Assembly (NCBI RefSeq): GCF_029894125.1
Contig: NZ_JARXYZ010000006.1
Coordinates: 186,001-250,000, forward strand
Source of the DNA: Kitasatospora sp. MAA19
GTDB lineage: Bacteria > Actinomycetota > Actinomycetes > Streptomycetales > Streptomycetaceae
DNA: 64,000 bases
Reading direction: 5' to 3'
The notes below the pieces were generated by a model. It ran no database searches. It was not told the origin of the DNA and saw nothing but the letters and a program-made list of their open reading frames with translations. Shown here piece after piece: positions 24,410-33,732 of the stretch (position 1 is the stretch's first letter; each line of letters opens with the position of its first letter). Made by a program: the position numbers and the translations under genes.

Positions 24410-25225
24410 GTGGGACAACTGGACGGCAGGACCGCACTGGTGACGGGCGGCTCGCGCGGGATCGGGCGCGCGGTCGCCCTGCGGCTCGCCGCCGACGGGG
24501 CGCTGGTCGCGGTCCACTACGGCAGCAACCAGGCCGCCGCCGAGGAGACCGTGGCACTGATCGCCAAGGCCGGCGGCCGGGCCTTCACCGTGCAGGCCGG
24601 GTTCGGCGAGAGCGGCGCGGTGGACCGGCTGTTCGAAGGCCTCACCGCCGGACTCGCGGAGCACGGCGCGGACCACGGCGGAGACCACGGCGAAGACCAC
24701 GGCGCCGACGGTCTGGACATCCTGGTCAACAACGCGGGCATCCACGCGATCGGCTCGATCGGACAGCTCACCGAGGAGGAGTTCGAACGGCTGCTCACCG
24801 TCAACGTGCGCACGCCGCTCTTCGTGATCCAACGGGCCCTGCCACTGCTGCGGGACGGCGGGCGGATCGTCAACATCGCCTCGGCCGCCACCCGGATCGC
24901 CACCCCCATCCAGATCGGCTACACCGTCACCAAGGCGGCACTGACGGCCCTCGGCGCACCGCTCGCCAACGAGCTCGGCCGACGCGGGATCACCGTGAAC
25001 ACCGTCAACCCCGGCGTCATCCGCACCGACATGACCGCCGGATTCTCCACCGCCCCCGAGGCGTTGGCCGAAATCGAATCGATCACCGCACTCGGACGGA
25101 TCGGCGAACCGGAGGACGTCGCGGACGTGGTGGGTTTCCTCGCGGGCCCGCAGGGCCGCTGGGTGACCGGCCAGACCATCGACGCCTCCGGCGGCACCTA
25201 CCTCGGCCCGATCCCCGCCCAGTAG
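24410..25225 (+). CDS. SDR family oxidoreductase with His/Asp-rich insert
   Basis: 271 aa classical short-chain dehydrogenase: cofactor motif TGGSRGIG at 12-19, NNAG near 107-110, catalytic Ser in NIASAATRIA, and the YxxxK pair in GYTVTKAAL. NPGVIRTDM and GGTYLGPIPAQ complete the fold. GTG at 24410 has GAGGGAAGAGG upstream. Residues 84-100 hold an insertion made of HGxD units (HGADHGGDHGEDHG) not usual in the family. NADP preference is suggested by the Arg after the glycine motif. It is monocistronic as far as visible. Confidence 0.9.
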   Translation: MGQLDGRTALVTGGSRGIGRAVALRLAADGALVAVHYGSNQAAAEETVALIAKAGGRAFTVQAGFGESGAVDRLFEGLTAGLAEHGADHGGDHGEDHGADGLDILVNNAGIHAIGSIGQLTEEEFERLLTVNVRTPLFVIQRALPLLRDGGRIVNIASAATRIATPIQIGYTVTKAALTALGAPLANELGRRGITVNTVNPGVIRTDMTAGFSTAPEALAEIESITALGRIGEPEDVADVVGFLAGPQGRWVTGQTIDASGGTYLGPIPAQ

Positions 25226-25295
25226 CCCCCAGCCCCGGGCAGGCACCGGGGGGCCCGCCCGGGCCCGGGGTCGGCGCCCCCGGGCAGCGTCCACC

Positions 25296-26237
25296 TCAGC
25301 GGGGGCGCGACGGACGAGGCCGCGGGCTGCCGGCCGGGGCGGCGACCGGGCCGGCAGCCGGGTCGGCAATGAACTGCAGCAGGTGCTCATTGACCAGGTC
25401 GGGGCGTTCCAGGTTGAGTCCGTGGCCGGCTCCTTGCACGATCTCGGCCCGGACTCCCGGGATCAGCGCGGTGACCCTCTTCAGCACCTGGTGCGGCCGG
25501 AGCAGGGCGCTGCGGCTGCCCACCAGGACGAGGGCGGGCAGCCGGATGGAGCCCAGTTCCTCATCGGTGAACGGCCTGGCCGCGGGGCGGGTGTTCGGCT
25601 TGTAGGTCCGCATGCCCAGCATCAGGGGGGCGATCATCTCGGGTGGTGAGCTGAGGGCGGGGTTGGCGAGCAGCCGTCCCAGCGCGGGGCGCAGACGCCG
25701 CGGGGCGAGCATGGCGAACAGGCCGCCGATCATGTGGGCGTAGAACCGTGCGGGGACCTTCTCGATCCCGCCGGGGTCCAGCGGCGCGATCGACGCGAGG
25801 CGCTCGGGTGCGTGGACGGCCTGGTTGAGGGTCAGCCAGCCGCCGTAGGACAGGCCGACCAGGTGGATCCGTTCCAGTCCGAGGCCGGCGAAGACCTCGC
25901 TGAGCCAGGCCGCGTTCTCCGTGGAGCCGGCTGCGACGGCGCGTTGGACGCTGCGGCCGGGGTCGTCGAGGGTGTCGATCGCGTAGACCGGGTGGCGCCG
26001 GCCCAGGGCGGCGATCTGCGGGTACCAGTTGGAGGGATGTCCGGCGTGGCCGTGCAACAGCACGATCGGTTCGCCGCTCCGGGGTCCGTAGTGGTGGACG
26101 TGGACGGTGCCGTAGGTGGTTTCGACGTCGAGTTCCCGGCGGGGACTCGGCCACAGCTCCATCGCCTGGTCGTAGGCCGCAAGGAACTTCGCGCGGGCTT
26201 CCTCGCTGACGAAGTGTCCGATGCCTGTCCTGGTCAT
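25296..26237 (-). CDS. Alpha/beta hydrolase
   Basis: 313 aa. GEPIVLLHGHAGHPSNWY carries the oxyanion HG. The nucleophile elbow is HLVGLSYGGWLTL (GxSxG). The late region has ALVLVGSRSALL and QGAGHGLNLERPD with the catalytic His. The C-terminal 30 residues are Pro/Ala/Arg-rich and probably disordered. ATG at 26237 with GGAGGGAAC upstream was chosen over a longer frame that would run into the operator. It diverges from a tetR gene, sharing the 26280-26297 operator. Confidence 0.9.
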   Translation of the reverse strand: MTRTGIGHFVSEEARAKFLAAYDQAMELWPSPRRELDVETTYGTVHVHHYGPRSGEPIVLLHGHAGHPSNWYPQIAALGRRHPVYAIDTLDDPGRSVQRAVAAGSTENAAWLSEVFAGLGLERIHLVGLSYGGWLTLNQAVHAPERLASIAPLDPGGIEKVPARFYAHMIGGLFAMLAPRRLRPALGRLLANPALSSPPEMIAPLMLGMRTYKPNTRPAARPFTDEELGSIRLPALVLVGSRSALLRPHQVLKRVTALIPGVRAEIVQGAGHGLNLERPDLVNEHLLQFIADPAAGPVAAPAGSPRPRPSRPR

Positions 26238-26279
26238 GTTCCCTCCCGGTGCACGAGATGCACGAAACAGCAGCACTTG

Positions 26280-26297
26280 ATGGTATGTTTGTACCAT
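26280..26297. promoter_or_regulatory. TetR operator candidate
   Basis: ATGGTA-TGTTTG-TACCAT, a 6-6-6 inverted repeat in the A/T-rich divergent spacer between the hydrolase and tetR genes, 23 bp from the tetR start. Confidence 0.7.
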
Positions 26298-26319
26298 AAA
26301 AACGTTTGGAGGGAACCCG

Positions 26320-27039
<720 letters not shown>

Positions 27040-27154
27040 GCGGGATCCGCAGGAGAAGCCCCGGTGCCGGGCCGTCGGTGCAGGTCGGCCGTGTCGGCAT
27101 CGAACGCCGGTTCGCGCTGGACTCCCTGGTCCGCGCCCGCCATGATCGGCAGTC

Positions 27155-27481
27155 ATGAGTGAACCAGCGCTTGTGGTCGATCGGCAACTGGCCGCGTACA
27201 ACAACCATGACCTCGACGCCTTCGTGGCCACCTACGCCGAGGACGTGTCCATCACCAGACGCGACGGCAGCAGCCTGCACGGCCGGGAGGCCCTGCGTGC
27301 CGTGTACGGCCCCATGTTCGCCGCAGGCCGGTGCCGGGCCGAGATCGTCGGCCGGCTCACCGAGGGCGACCGGGTGGTCGACCACGAGGTCGCCCACGGC
27401 CTGGCCGCCGACCCGGTCCGGGTGCTGGTGGCCTACCGGGTACGGGACGGCCTGATCGACCGCGTCGACTTCCTCGGCTGA
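27155..27481 (+). CDS. NTF2-like/SnoaL nuclear transport factor 2 family protein
   Basis: 108 aa. The cone-shaped NTF2-like fold is recognisable from QLAAYNNHDLDAFVATYAED near the N terminus, GREALRAVYGPMF in the middle, and strands RVVDHEVAHGL and VRVLVAYRVRDGLIDRVDFL. Members are isomerases, hydrolases or ligand-binding proteins; the pocket residues do not indicate which. ATG 27155 gives MSEPALVVDRQ. It stands alone between tetR and the sigma gene. Confidence 0.85.
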   Translation: MSEPALVVDRQLAAYNNHDLDAFVATYAEDVSITRRDGSSLHGREALRAVYGPMFAAGRCRAEIVGRLTEGDRVVDHEVAHGLAADPVRVLVAYRVRDGLIDRVDFLG

Positions 27482-27619
27482 CACCCGCCGCCGCCCGCCG
27501 CCGCCTCCGCACCGCCCGGTGCAGGAGAAGGCGTCCCGTCCGCGCGACATCCCGACGCCTCACGTAGTCATGAGGGGTATGCACGGGGATCACAGCACAA
27601 GGGAACAGGCGGGAACCGA

Positions 27620-28126
27620 GTGAAGTCAGCACAGGAGGATGAGTACCTGGAGTTCGTGGCCGCGAGGGCGAAGGCGCTGTACCGCTCGGCGTACGTCCTC
27701 GCGGCCGGCGACTCGCATCTTGCCGAGGACCTGGTCCAGGAAACCCTCAGCCGGGTGTACGTGCACTGGAACCGGGTGGCCGGTGCGGACAACCCGGGGG
27801 CCTACGCCCAGACGGTTCTGGTCCGCACCTTCCTCAGTCTGCGGCGTCGGCGGAGCACCGGCGAGCGCCCCATCGCGAACCTGCCCGACGGTGCGGCGTC
27901 CGGCCCGGACACCGCGCTGCGGCTCACCCTGCTGGACGCGCTCGGCCAACTCCCGCCCCGCGACCGGGCGGTGCTCCTGCTGCGCTACTGGGAGGACCGC
28001 AGCATCGAGGAGACCGCCCGGATGCTCAGGCTGAGCAGCAGTGCGGTCCGCTCCCAGGGCACCCGTGCACTCGGCAGGGTGCGGGCGTTGCTCGGCGACA
28101 GCCTGTCCGACCTGATCCCGCACTGA
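27620..28126 (+). CDS. SigE-family ECF RNA polymerase sigma factor
   Basis: 168 aa. Region 2 is YRSAYVLAAGDSHLAEDLVQETLSRVY (about 22-48) with the -10 recognition helix; region 4 is ALGQLPPRDRAVLLLRYWED, then IEETARMLRLSSSAVRSQGTRAL (HTH contacting -35). Length and sequence match the SigE-like ECF subfamily of actinomycetes. GTG at 27620 with GGCGGGAA upstream. The next gene, 65 bp later, encodes a single-pass membrane protein that is likely its anti-sigma or signalling partner. Confidence 0.93.
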   Translation: MKSAQEDEYLEFVAARAKALYRSAYVLAAGDSHLAEDLVQETLSRVYVHWNRVAGADNPGAYAQTVLVRTFLSLRRRRSTGERPIANLPDGAASGPDTALRLTLLDALGQLPPRDRAVLLLRYWEDRSIEETARMLRLSSSAVRSQGTRALGRVRALLGDSLSDLIPH

Positions 28127-28191
28127 GCGGCGGGCCCGCAGGCCGAATCCGCCACAACCCTCCCATCAGCGACAGAAAAGGTGACACCGGC

Positions 28192-29001
28192 ATGCCGTTC
28201 GAAGCAGACCTCGCCCATGCCCTGGACCGCACGACCGACTCCCTCGAACCCGATCTCACCACGCTCCTGAGCGGGGCCGTCGAGCGCGGGCGCAGCCGTC
28301 GGCGTCGGCGCAACGCCGGCGTCATCGCCGGGGTCGGGGGCGCCTGCGCCGTGATCGTGGCGGCCGGCCTGGTGCTCCCCGGCGTGCTCGCCGGGACCCG
28401 CTCCGCGGGATCCGACATCGAGCCGGCGGCGCTGGCGATGCCGCGTTCCGCGGTCACCGACACCCAGATGATCGAGGCCGTGGAGATGATGTTCCCCGGG
28501 GCCCGGTTCAGCCAGGCGAGCGGGCAGAGCAACAACCCCTCGGATCCGTCCGCCGGGCTCGTCGCCAACGGTGCGGTGCTCGTCGACGACGGGCACGGCC
28601 CCGCCTTGGTCGGCGTCTCGGCCCTGCGGCTCAAGCTGCCGCTCAGGGACGGCGACGGGCTGAGCTGCGACCAGAAGAAGTCCGCGCGTGCCGCAGGTGA
28701 CACCTGCACGGTGAGCGAGCTGCCGAGCGGTGCCGCGCTTCCCGGCGGGGCCGTGGTGATGTCGGAGCAGAACGCGGCCAAGCACCCGGCCGGTGCCGAC
28801 ATCGCCCGCCGCTGGACGGTGACGGTGACCCTGAAGTCGACCGGCGCGCAGCTTCAGCTGGTGCAGTGGAACAGCACCGGCGGCGGCAGCGGCGCCGACA
28901 CACCGAAGCCCACCCGCGCCACTCCCCCGCTCTCCGAGCAGCAGGCGGTGGCCGCACTCACCGGTGCCGTCTGGGCGCCGGTCCTCGATGCCGTCGGCTG
29001 A
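28192..29001 (+). CDS. Single-pass membrane protein, probable sigma-factor partner
   Basis: 269 aa. The N-terminal 45 residues are cytoplasmic with a basic patch (RGRSRRRRRNAG), followed by one membrane helix (VIAGVGGACAVIVAAGLVLPGVL, about 44-66) and an extracytoplasmic domain of about 190 residues with one Cys pair (SCDQKK...DTCTV). This topology and its place directly after a SigE-family sigma gene suggest an anti-sigma or co-regulator, but no zinc anti-sigma motif is present. ATG 28192 has AAAGGTGA at about eight bases. Confidence 0.78.
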   Translation: MPFEADLAHALDRTTDSLEPDLTTLLSGAVERGRSRRRRRNAGVIAGVGGACAVIVAAGLVLPGVLAGTRSAGSDIEPAALAMPRSAVTDTQMIEAVEMMFPGARFSQASGQSNNPSDPSAGLVANGAVLVDDGHGPALVGVSALRLKLPLRDGDGLSCDQKKSARAAGDTCTVSELPSGAALPGGAVVMSEQNAAKHPAGADIARRWTVTVTLKSTGAQLQLVQWNSTGGGSGADTPKPTRATPPLSEQQAVAALTGAVWAPVLDAVG

Positions 29002-29045
29002 CCTGCTGCGCCGCGGAGTTCGGGGAATCGCGGCTGCCGGGCGGA

Positions 29046-29771
29046 TCACTGCGTCACGGGCAGGCATTCGGCGAGCAGGTCGACGACGTCGCGCCAGGCC
29101 CGCTGCGCGTGCCGTGGGTGGTGGCCGACGCCGGGGAGGACGGTCTGGTCGACCGGCGGGTGGTGGAAGGCGTGCAGGGCGCCGCCGTAGACCGTGAGGC
29201 GCCAGTCGACGCCCGCGGCCTGCATTTCGGCGGCGAAGGCGTCCCGTTGCCCGGCGGGCATGATCGGGTCCTCCGAGCCGACCCCGGCCCACACGGGGCA
29301 CCGGATGCGCGCGGCCTCGCCCGGTCGGCCCGTGGTCAGTGCGTTGACCGTCCCGATCGCGCGCAAGTCGACGCCGTCGCGCCCGAGTTCCAGCGCGATG
29401 GCGCCCCCGGTGCCGTAGCCGATGGCGGCGATCCGGTCGGGGTCGGTCCGCGGTTCGGCGCGCAGTACGTCGAGTGCCGCGTGGCCGATGCCCCGCATCC
29501 GGTCGGGGTCGGCGAGCAGCGGCATCACGCGGGCCAGCATCTCCTCGGGGTCGGTGAACCAGCGCCCGCCGTGGAGGTCGAAGGCCAGTGCCACGTAGCC
29601 GAGTTCGGCGAGGGCGTCGGCCCGGCGGCGCTGGAAGTCGTTCAGGCCCGGCCCCTCGGGCCCGATCAGGACCGCGGGTCGGCGGTCGGCACCGGCCGGG
29701 AGGGCGAGGTGCCCGATCATCGTCAGGCCGTCGGCCGGGTACTCGACCGTGCGTGTGGTGACCGTCGTCAT
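29046..29771 (-). CDS. Dienelactone hydrolase family protein, Gly at nucleophile
   Basis: 241 aa. The fold runs TMIGHLALPAGADRRPAVLI, LGYVALAFDLHGG, then the elbow AAIGYGTGGAIALELG at 115-130. True dienelactone hydrolases have GYCxGG; here the nucleophile position is Gly120. Acid (GVGSEDPIMP) and His (GGALHAFHHP) regions are kept. Glycine at this place occurs in some actinomycete members, so a non-hydrolytic or altered mechanism is possible. ATG at 29771. It ends 45 bp from the convergent anti-sigma-like gene. Confidence 0.82.
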   Translation of the reverse strand: MTTVTTRTVEYPADGLTMIGHLALPAGADRRPAVLIGPEGPGLNDFQRRRADALAELGYVALAFDLHGGRWFTDPEEMLARVMPLLADPDRMRGIGHAALDVLRAEPRTDPDRIAAIGYGTGGAIALELGRDGVDLRAIGTVNALTTGRPGEAARIRCPVWAGVGSEDPIMPAGQRDAFAAEMQAAGVDWRLTVYGGALHAFHHPPVDQTVLPGVGHHPRHAQRAWRDVVDLLAECLPVTQ

Positions 29772-30153
29772 GGGACGGGACGGTAGTGATCGTCGGGCCC
29801 GGTCGGGCCGGTGTTCACCGCCGGCGCAACAGCCCGTGGGTGGGCACTGCGGACGGCTCCGGTCCTGACCGAGCACACCGGCACCAGGGCGCCAGGGCGC
29901 CACCGGGCGAGAACGTCCTCGCAGAGCACCCCGTCACCGTTTCCCCGAGCCGCGGTGATGTCCCACAGACCGGAGCCGGTAGCGGTCGACCGGCCTGGTT
30001 CGCGGCCCGGAACCACGGTTGCCGAGCAGCTCACGTCGAACCGGGCAGTGGCCACTTTTTAGTGGGTACTTGTCCGCGCGCGGGGGCGAGGCGAACCTGG
30101 TGGTGGGCGGTCGCGGGGCCGCCGGGTCCACGCGAGACGGGGGTGTCGAGGTA
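29772..30153. other. 382 bp without a recognisable gene
   Basis: No frame has a credible start and composition on either strand. A lone A/T-rich spot, CACTTTTTAGTGG, at 30054-30066 contains a small inverted repeat (CCACT...AGTGG) that could act as a terminator tip or regulator site for the hxlR gene end. Confidence 0.4.
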
Positions 30154-30504
30154 TCAGGAGGCCGATCGGGCCTCGGCGAGCTTCTCCAGACGGCGATGGC
30201 CCCAGTCGGAGACGGGGGCCAACGCCTGCGAAAGCTCGCGGCCGAACGCGGTCAGGGAGTACACCGTCTTCAGCGGCAGCCCGTCGTGCACCTCCCGGTG
30301 CACCAGCCCGTCGGCCTCCATCTCGCGCAGCGCCTGGGTCAGCACCTTCTCGCTGAGGCCCGGCAGCCGCCGGCGCAGCTCGCCGGGGCGGTGCGGACCG
30401 GACTCCAGCAGCCACAGGAGAACGGTCTTCCACTTGCCGTCGATCACGGCGATCGCGGCGGTCACTCCGCAGACATTCGTTTCCTGGGCACGGCTGCGCG
30501 TCAT
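30154..30504 (-). CDS. HxlR family transcriptional regulator
   Basis: 116 aa, complete. The conserved N-terminal Cys is in ETNVCGVTAAIAVIDGKWK, then LESGPHRPGELRRRLPGLSE, KVLTQALREMEADGLV (recognition helix) and VYSLTAFGREL (wing). HxlR proteins sense electrophiles, redox change or small ligands. ATG 30504 is preferred; GTG 30522 is an alternative. It diverges from the imine-reductase-like gene at 30553 with under 50 bp between, so that gene is the likely target. Confidence 0.9.
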   Translation of the reverse strand: MTRSRAQETNVCGVTAAIAVIDGKWKTVLLWLLESGPHRPGELRRRLPGLSEKVLTQALREMEADGLVHREVHDGLPLKTVYSLTAFGRELSQALAPVSDWGHRRLEKLAEARSAS

Positions 30505-30552
30505 CCTCGTCCCGTTCGTCACTGTATGCCGATATTTCAAGGGAGTTGCTTC

Positions 30553-31440
30553 ATGTCCCCTCACGACGGACAGTCTGCCGTCACCGTGCTCGGTCTGGGT
30601 CCGATGGGTCGGGCCCTGGCCGGGGCGTTCCTGGATTCCGGTCTGCGGACCACGGTCTGGAACCGGACGCCGGGCAGGGAGCGCGAACTGGTCGAGCGGG
30701 GCGCGATCGGCGCCCGGTCGGCCCAGGAGGCGGTCGCCGCGAGCGCTCTGACCGTGCTCTGCGTGGTGGACTACGACGCGGCCGACGCCGTGCTGCGGCC
30801 GGACGCGGTCGCCGGTGCGCTCAAGGGGCGCACGGTGGTGAACCTGAGCGCCGACACCCCGGCCCGGGCCCGGTCCACCGCGGCCTGGGCGGCCGGGCAC
30901 GGCATCGGGTACCTGGACGGCGCGATCATGACGCCGACCACGACCATCGGGACGCCGGCCGCGGTGTTCATCCACAGCGGCCCGCAGGGGCTCTACCGGG
31001 AGCACCGGCCGGTGCTGGACGCGCTGGGCGGCACCCACACCCACCTCGGGGAGGAGATCGGGCGGGCGGCGGCCTACGACATCGCGCTGCTGGACGTCTT
31101 CTGGACCGCGATGGCGGGTTACGCGCACGCCCTGGCGGTGGCGCGGGCGGAGGGTGTCACCGCGCGGGAGCTGGCGCCGTTCGCCCAGGGCATCGGCGCG
31201 ATCCTGCCGCCGCTCTTCGAGCAGCTCGCGGAAGGAGTGGACGGCGGCAGTTTCTCCGGCGAGGGCAACCCGCTCACCTCGGCGGTGTCGTCCATGGCCC
31301 ACATCGTCCACACCTCGGAGGGCCACGGCATCGACGCGGGCGTGATGCGCGCGGCCGAGGGCATGGCCCGCCGCGCCATCGGACTGGGCCACGGCGAGGA
31401 CGGGTTCGTCCGCATCGCGGAGGTCCTGGGCCGCCGTTGA
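30553..31440 (+). CDS. NAD(P)-dependent imine-reductase-like oxidoreductase
   Basis: 295 aa. N-terminal Rossmann domain VTVLGLGPMGRALAGAFLDSG with NRTP specifying NADP(H). VNLSADTPARAR and MTPTTTIGTPAAVFIHSG are typical of the imine-reductase group of the beta-hydroxyacid dehydrogenase family. The interdomain helix AAAYDIALLDVFWTAMAGY carries the Asp expected near the imine proton donor. It would act as a homodimer. ATG 30553 has GGGAG upstream. It is divergent from hxlR, which likely controls it. Confidence 0.88.
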   Translation: MSPHDGQSAVTVLGLGPMGRALAGAFLDSGLRTTVWNRTPGRERELVERGAIGARSAQEAVAASALTVLCVVDYDAADAVLRPDAVAGALKGRTVVNLSADTPARARSTAAWAAGHGIGYLDGAIMTPTTTIGTPAAVFIHSGPQGLYREHRPVLDALGGTHTHLGEEIGRAAAYDIALLDVFWTAMAGYAHALAVARAEGVTARELAPFAQGIGAILPPLFEQLAEGVDGGSFSGEGNPLTSAVSSMAHIVHTSEGHGIDAGVMRAAEGMARRAIGLGHGEDGFVRIAEVLGRR

Positions 31441-31527
31441 ACGCCGGGCCGGCGCGGGGCGGGGACGACGCCGGCGCGGGGCAGTCGACCTTGTCGCTTG
31501 TCGCGTAACGGCCCCGCCGGACGCCGC

Positions 31528-31560
31528 GCGCGGGAAGTCGGACCCGCCGACTTCCCGCGC
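31528..31560. terminator. Palindromic repeat, copy 2, at convergent gene ends
   Basis: A perfect 14-bp stem: GCGCGGGAAGTCGG at 31528-31541 with 31547-31560, loop ACCCG. It lies between the convergent imine-reductase-like and AMP-ligase genes and should act as a two-way terminator. The same stem and loop recur at four other places in the window. Confidence 0.75.
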
Positions 31561-31583
31561 CATCAGGGGCCCCGGGGGTGCCC

Positions 31584-33152
31584 TCAGCCCGCCGCCAGCT
31601 CGCGCAGCCGCTTCTTGTCCGGCTTGCCGACGGACGTCAGCGGGATCGCGTCCACGAGGTGCAGGGACTGCGGCGCGTAGATGCGCCCCTTGCCCGCCGC
31701 GACGAACGCGCGCAGGTCCGCCAGCTGCGGCCGCTGCCCCGGCGCCGGGACGACGGCGACGTGGACGTGCTCGGTCTCCTGGGCGTCGCGCACGCCGAAG
31801 ACCGCGCACTGGGCGATCGCGGGGTGGGTGAGGAGCAGGTCCTCCACCTCGGAGGGGTAGACGTGCCCGCCGACCACGATGATCGTGTCCTTGAGGCGGT
31901 CGGCCAGGTAGAGGTAGCCGTCCTCGTCGAGGTAGCCGACGTCGCCGGTGTCCAGCCAGCCGTCGCGCAGGACCTCGGCGGTGAGGTCGGGCCGCTTCCA
32001 GTACCCGGCCATCAGGGTGGCCGAGCGCACGAAGATCCCGCCCTGCTCGCCGGCCGGCAGTTCGGTGCCGTCGCCGGAGCGGATCACCACCTCGACGCCC
32101 GGCAGCGGGCGGCCGACCGCGACCTGGCCGCCGCGGCCGATGCGGTCGTGCTCGTGCGGGGCGAGCACGGCGATGTTCTGCGCCTCCGACATGCCGTAGC
32201 CGCCCACCAGGATCGGCCCGAACACCTTGAGCGCCTCGCGCACCCGGGTCGGCGAGGCGGCGCAGCCTCCGTAGGAGATGCGCTGCAGGCTGGACAGGTC
32301 GGTGCGGCCGATCGCCGGGTGGTCGAGCAGCTGGTAGAGCAGCGGGGGCAGCACCCACAGGTCGGTGATGCGTTCGCGTTCGACGGCGGCGAGCACCGCG
32401 CCGGGGTCGAAGGCGCGCTGGAAGACCACCGCGCCGCCGTGGCGCAGCGTCAGATCGGTGTAGATCCCGGCGAGGTGGGCGAGCGAGGTGGCGGCGAGGA
32501 AGCGGGGCGCGCCGGTGTCCGCGCCGCCGCCCCACGGGATGTCGAAGACGCGCCGGTAGGGGCCGTGCAGGCTGAGGATGCCCTTGGGGATGCCGGTGGT
32601 GCCGCCGGTGTGGCGGATGCCGAGGTCGTCGTGCGGGCCGACCCGGACGGCGGGCGGCCGGGCGGGGTGGTGGTGGGCGGCGGCGATCACGTCCTCGCCG
32701 GCCGCCGCCGCTCCCGGGCCCAGGGCGAGGACGGTGGGCACGTCGACCAGCGGGAGCAACTCGGCTGCCACCGCGTTGCGTTCGGCGTCGACGAGCAGGA
32801 CGGCGGTGTCGACGCTCGTGGTGATCTCGGCCAGGACCGGGGCGCTCATGCCGTCGTACAGGCTGACCACCCGCGCGCCCGCCAGGCCTGCGGCGTAGCG
32901 GGCGCTGAGGGCTTCGGCGGTGTTGCCGGTGAGCAGGGTGACGGTGGTGCCGCGGGCCGCGCCGCGGGCGAGGAGTTCGTGGGCGAGGCGGTAGGTGGCG
33001 GCGGCGAAGTCGCCGGCGGTGATCTCGGTGCCGTCGGCGGTGGTGAGGGCGTGCCGGTCGGGGTCGGCGGCGAGGGACTGCAGGATCAGGGCGGGGGCGC
33101 TGACGAATTCCCGGTCAGCCGTGGCCGCTTCTTCCTTGTAGTGTGCAACCAT
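31584..33152 (-). CDS. AMP-dependent acyl-CoA synthetase/ligase
   Basis: 522 aa, ANL superfamily. The P-loop is HTGGTTGIPKG at 181-191, followed by the A5 motif GGYGMSEAQ, the A7 YWKRPDLTAEVLRDGWLDTGD, the hinge ADRLKDTIIVVGGHVYPSEVE, and the A10 Lys in TSVGKPDKKRL near the C terminus. It activates a carboxylic acid as an acyl adenylate, likely transferring it to CoA. The substrate cannot be assigned. ATG 33152 follows GGTGAGGAT. There is no carrier-protein domain and no partner gene nearby. Confidence 0.92.
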   Translation of the reverse strand: MVAHYKEEAATADREFVSAPALILQSLAADPDRHALTTADGTEITAGDFAAATYRLAHELLARGAARGTTVTLLTGNTAEALSARYAAGLAGARVVSLYDGMSAPVLAEITTSVDTAVLLVDAERNAVAAELLPLVDVPTVLALGPGAAAAGEDVIAAAHHHPARPPAVRVGPHDDLGIRHTGGTTGIPKGILSLHGPYRRVFDIPWGGGADTGAPRFLAATSLAHLAGIYTDLTLRHGGAVVFQRAFDPGAVLAAVERERITDLWVLPPLLYQLLDHPAIGRTDLSSLQRISYGGCAASPTRVREALKVFGPILVGGYGMSEAQNIAVLAPHEHDRIGRGGQVAVGRPLPGVEVVIRSGDGTELPAGEQGGIFVRSATLMAGYWKRPDLTAEVLRDGWLDTGDVGYLDEDGYLYLADRLKDTIIVVGGHVYPSEVEDLLLTHPAIAQCAVFGVRDAQETEHVHVAVVPAPGQRPQLADLRAFVAAGKGRIYAPQSLHLVDAIPLTSVGKPDKKRLRELAAG

Positions 33153-33271
33153 ATCCTCACCCTAGCCCCATCCCCCGCTCGTTTTGGGGCAGTTCGGCGC
33201 GGCCTGCGGGTGCGAGTGCGGGGGGCGCGGGGCGCGGGGCGGCCGAACCCGGCCGGGGCCCCGCGCACGGT

Positions 33272-33646
33272 TCAGTCGTCGAGGGCGCCTTCGGCGTCCA
33301 GGGTGTACTTGTCGCCGACGTGGGCGACCTCGTGCGGGGCCAGGTCCAGGGCCGCGCAGCCGGCGCGGAAGACGCCCGGCGCGGGCTTGGCCTCGCCGTG
33401 CTGGTCGGAGCAGACCAGCGGCGTGGTCTTCGGACGCAGGCACAGGTGGAACCTGTTCTTGATCGTCTTCGGTTCCGGCACCTGGTTGAAGTGCAGCAGC
33501 GGGCCCTCCGGGAGCATCACCTCAGTCTCCGGATCACCCGGGCTGTCCTCCGGATGCAGCGGACATCCGAGCCCCTCACTCCAGAACCGAGCCGGCTCAT
33601 GGGCATCCGCACAGTCGATCGCCGCGTTCGGCAACACCGAGACCAT
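33272..33646 (-). CDS. Chimera: VOC/glyoxalase N terminus fused to HAD fragment
   Basis: 124 aa, open and in frame. Residues 1-74 are a glyoxalase-like (VOC) N-terminal module: VLPNAAIDCADAHEPARFWS, LPEGPLLHFNQVPEPK and FHLCLRP. Residues 75-124 are from a HAD hydrolase, LVCSDQHGEAKPAPGVF, then APHEVAHVGDKYTLDAEG, closely matching residues of the intact HAD protein at 43864-44577. Between DAEG and the terminal ALDD the HAD part lacks about 30 residues. Neither half has its full active site, so it is probably a non-functional recombinant, although it could still be translated. Confidence 0.8.
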   Translation of the reverse strand: MVSVLPNAAIDCADAHEPARFWSEGLGCPLHPEDSPGDPETEVMLPEGPLLHFNQVPEPKTIKNRFHLCLRPKTTPLVCSDQHGEAKPAPGVFRAGCAALDLAPHEVAHVGDKYTLDAEGALDD

Positions 33647-33732
33647 GCACGAGATCCCGCCCGAAGCACCGCTCGGTCCGCTACCGATCTGCGGCCAGGC
33701 AGCACCAGCACTTTCGTCACAGGCCCCGGCGT

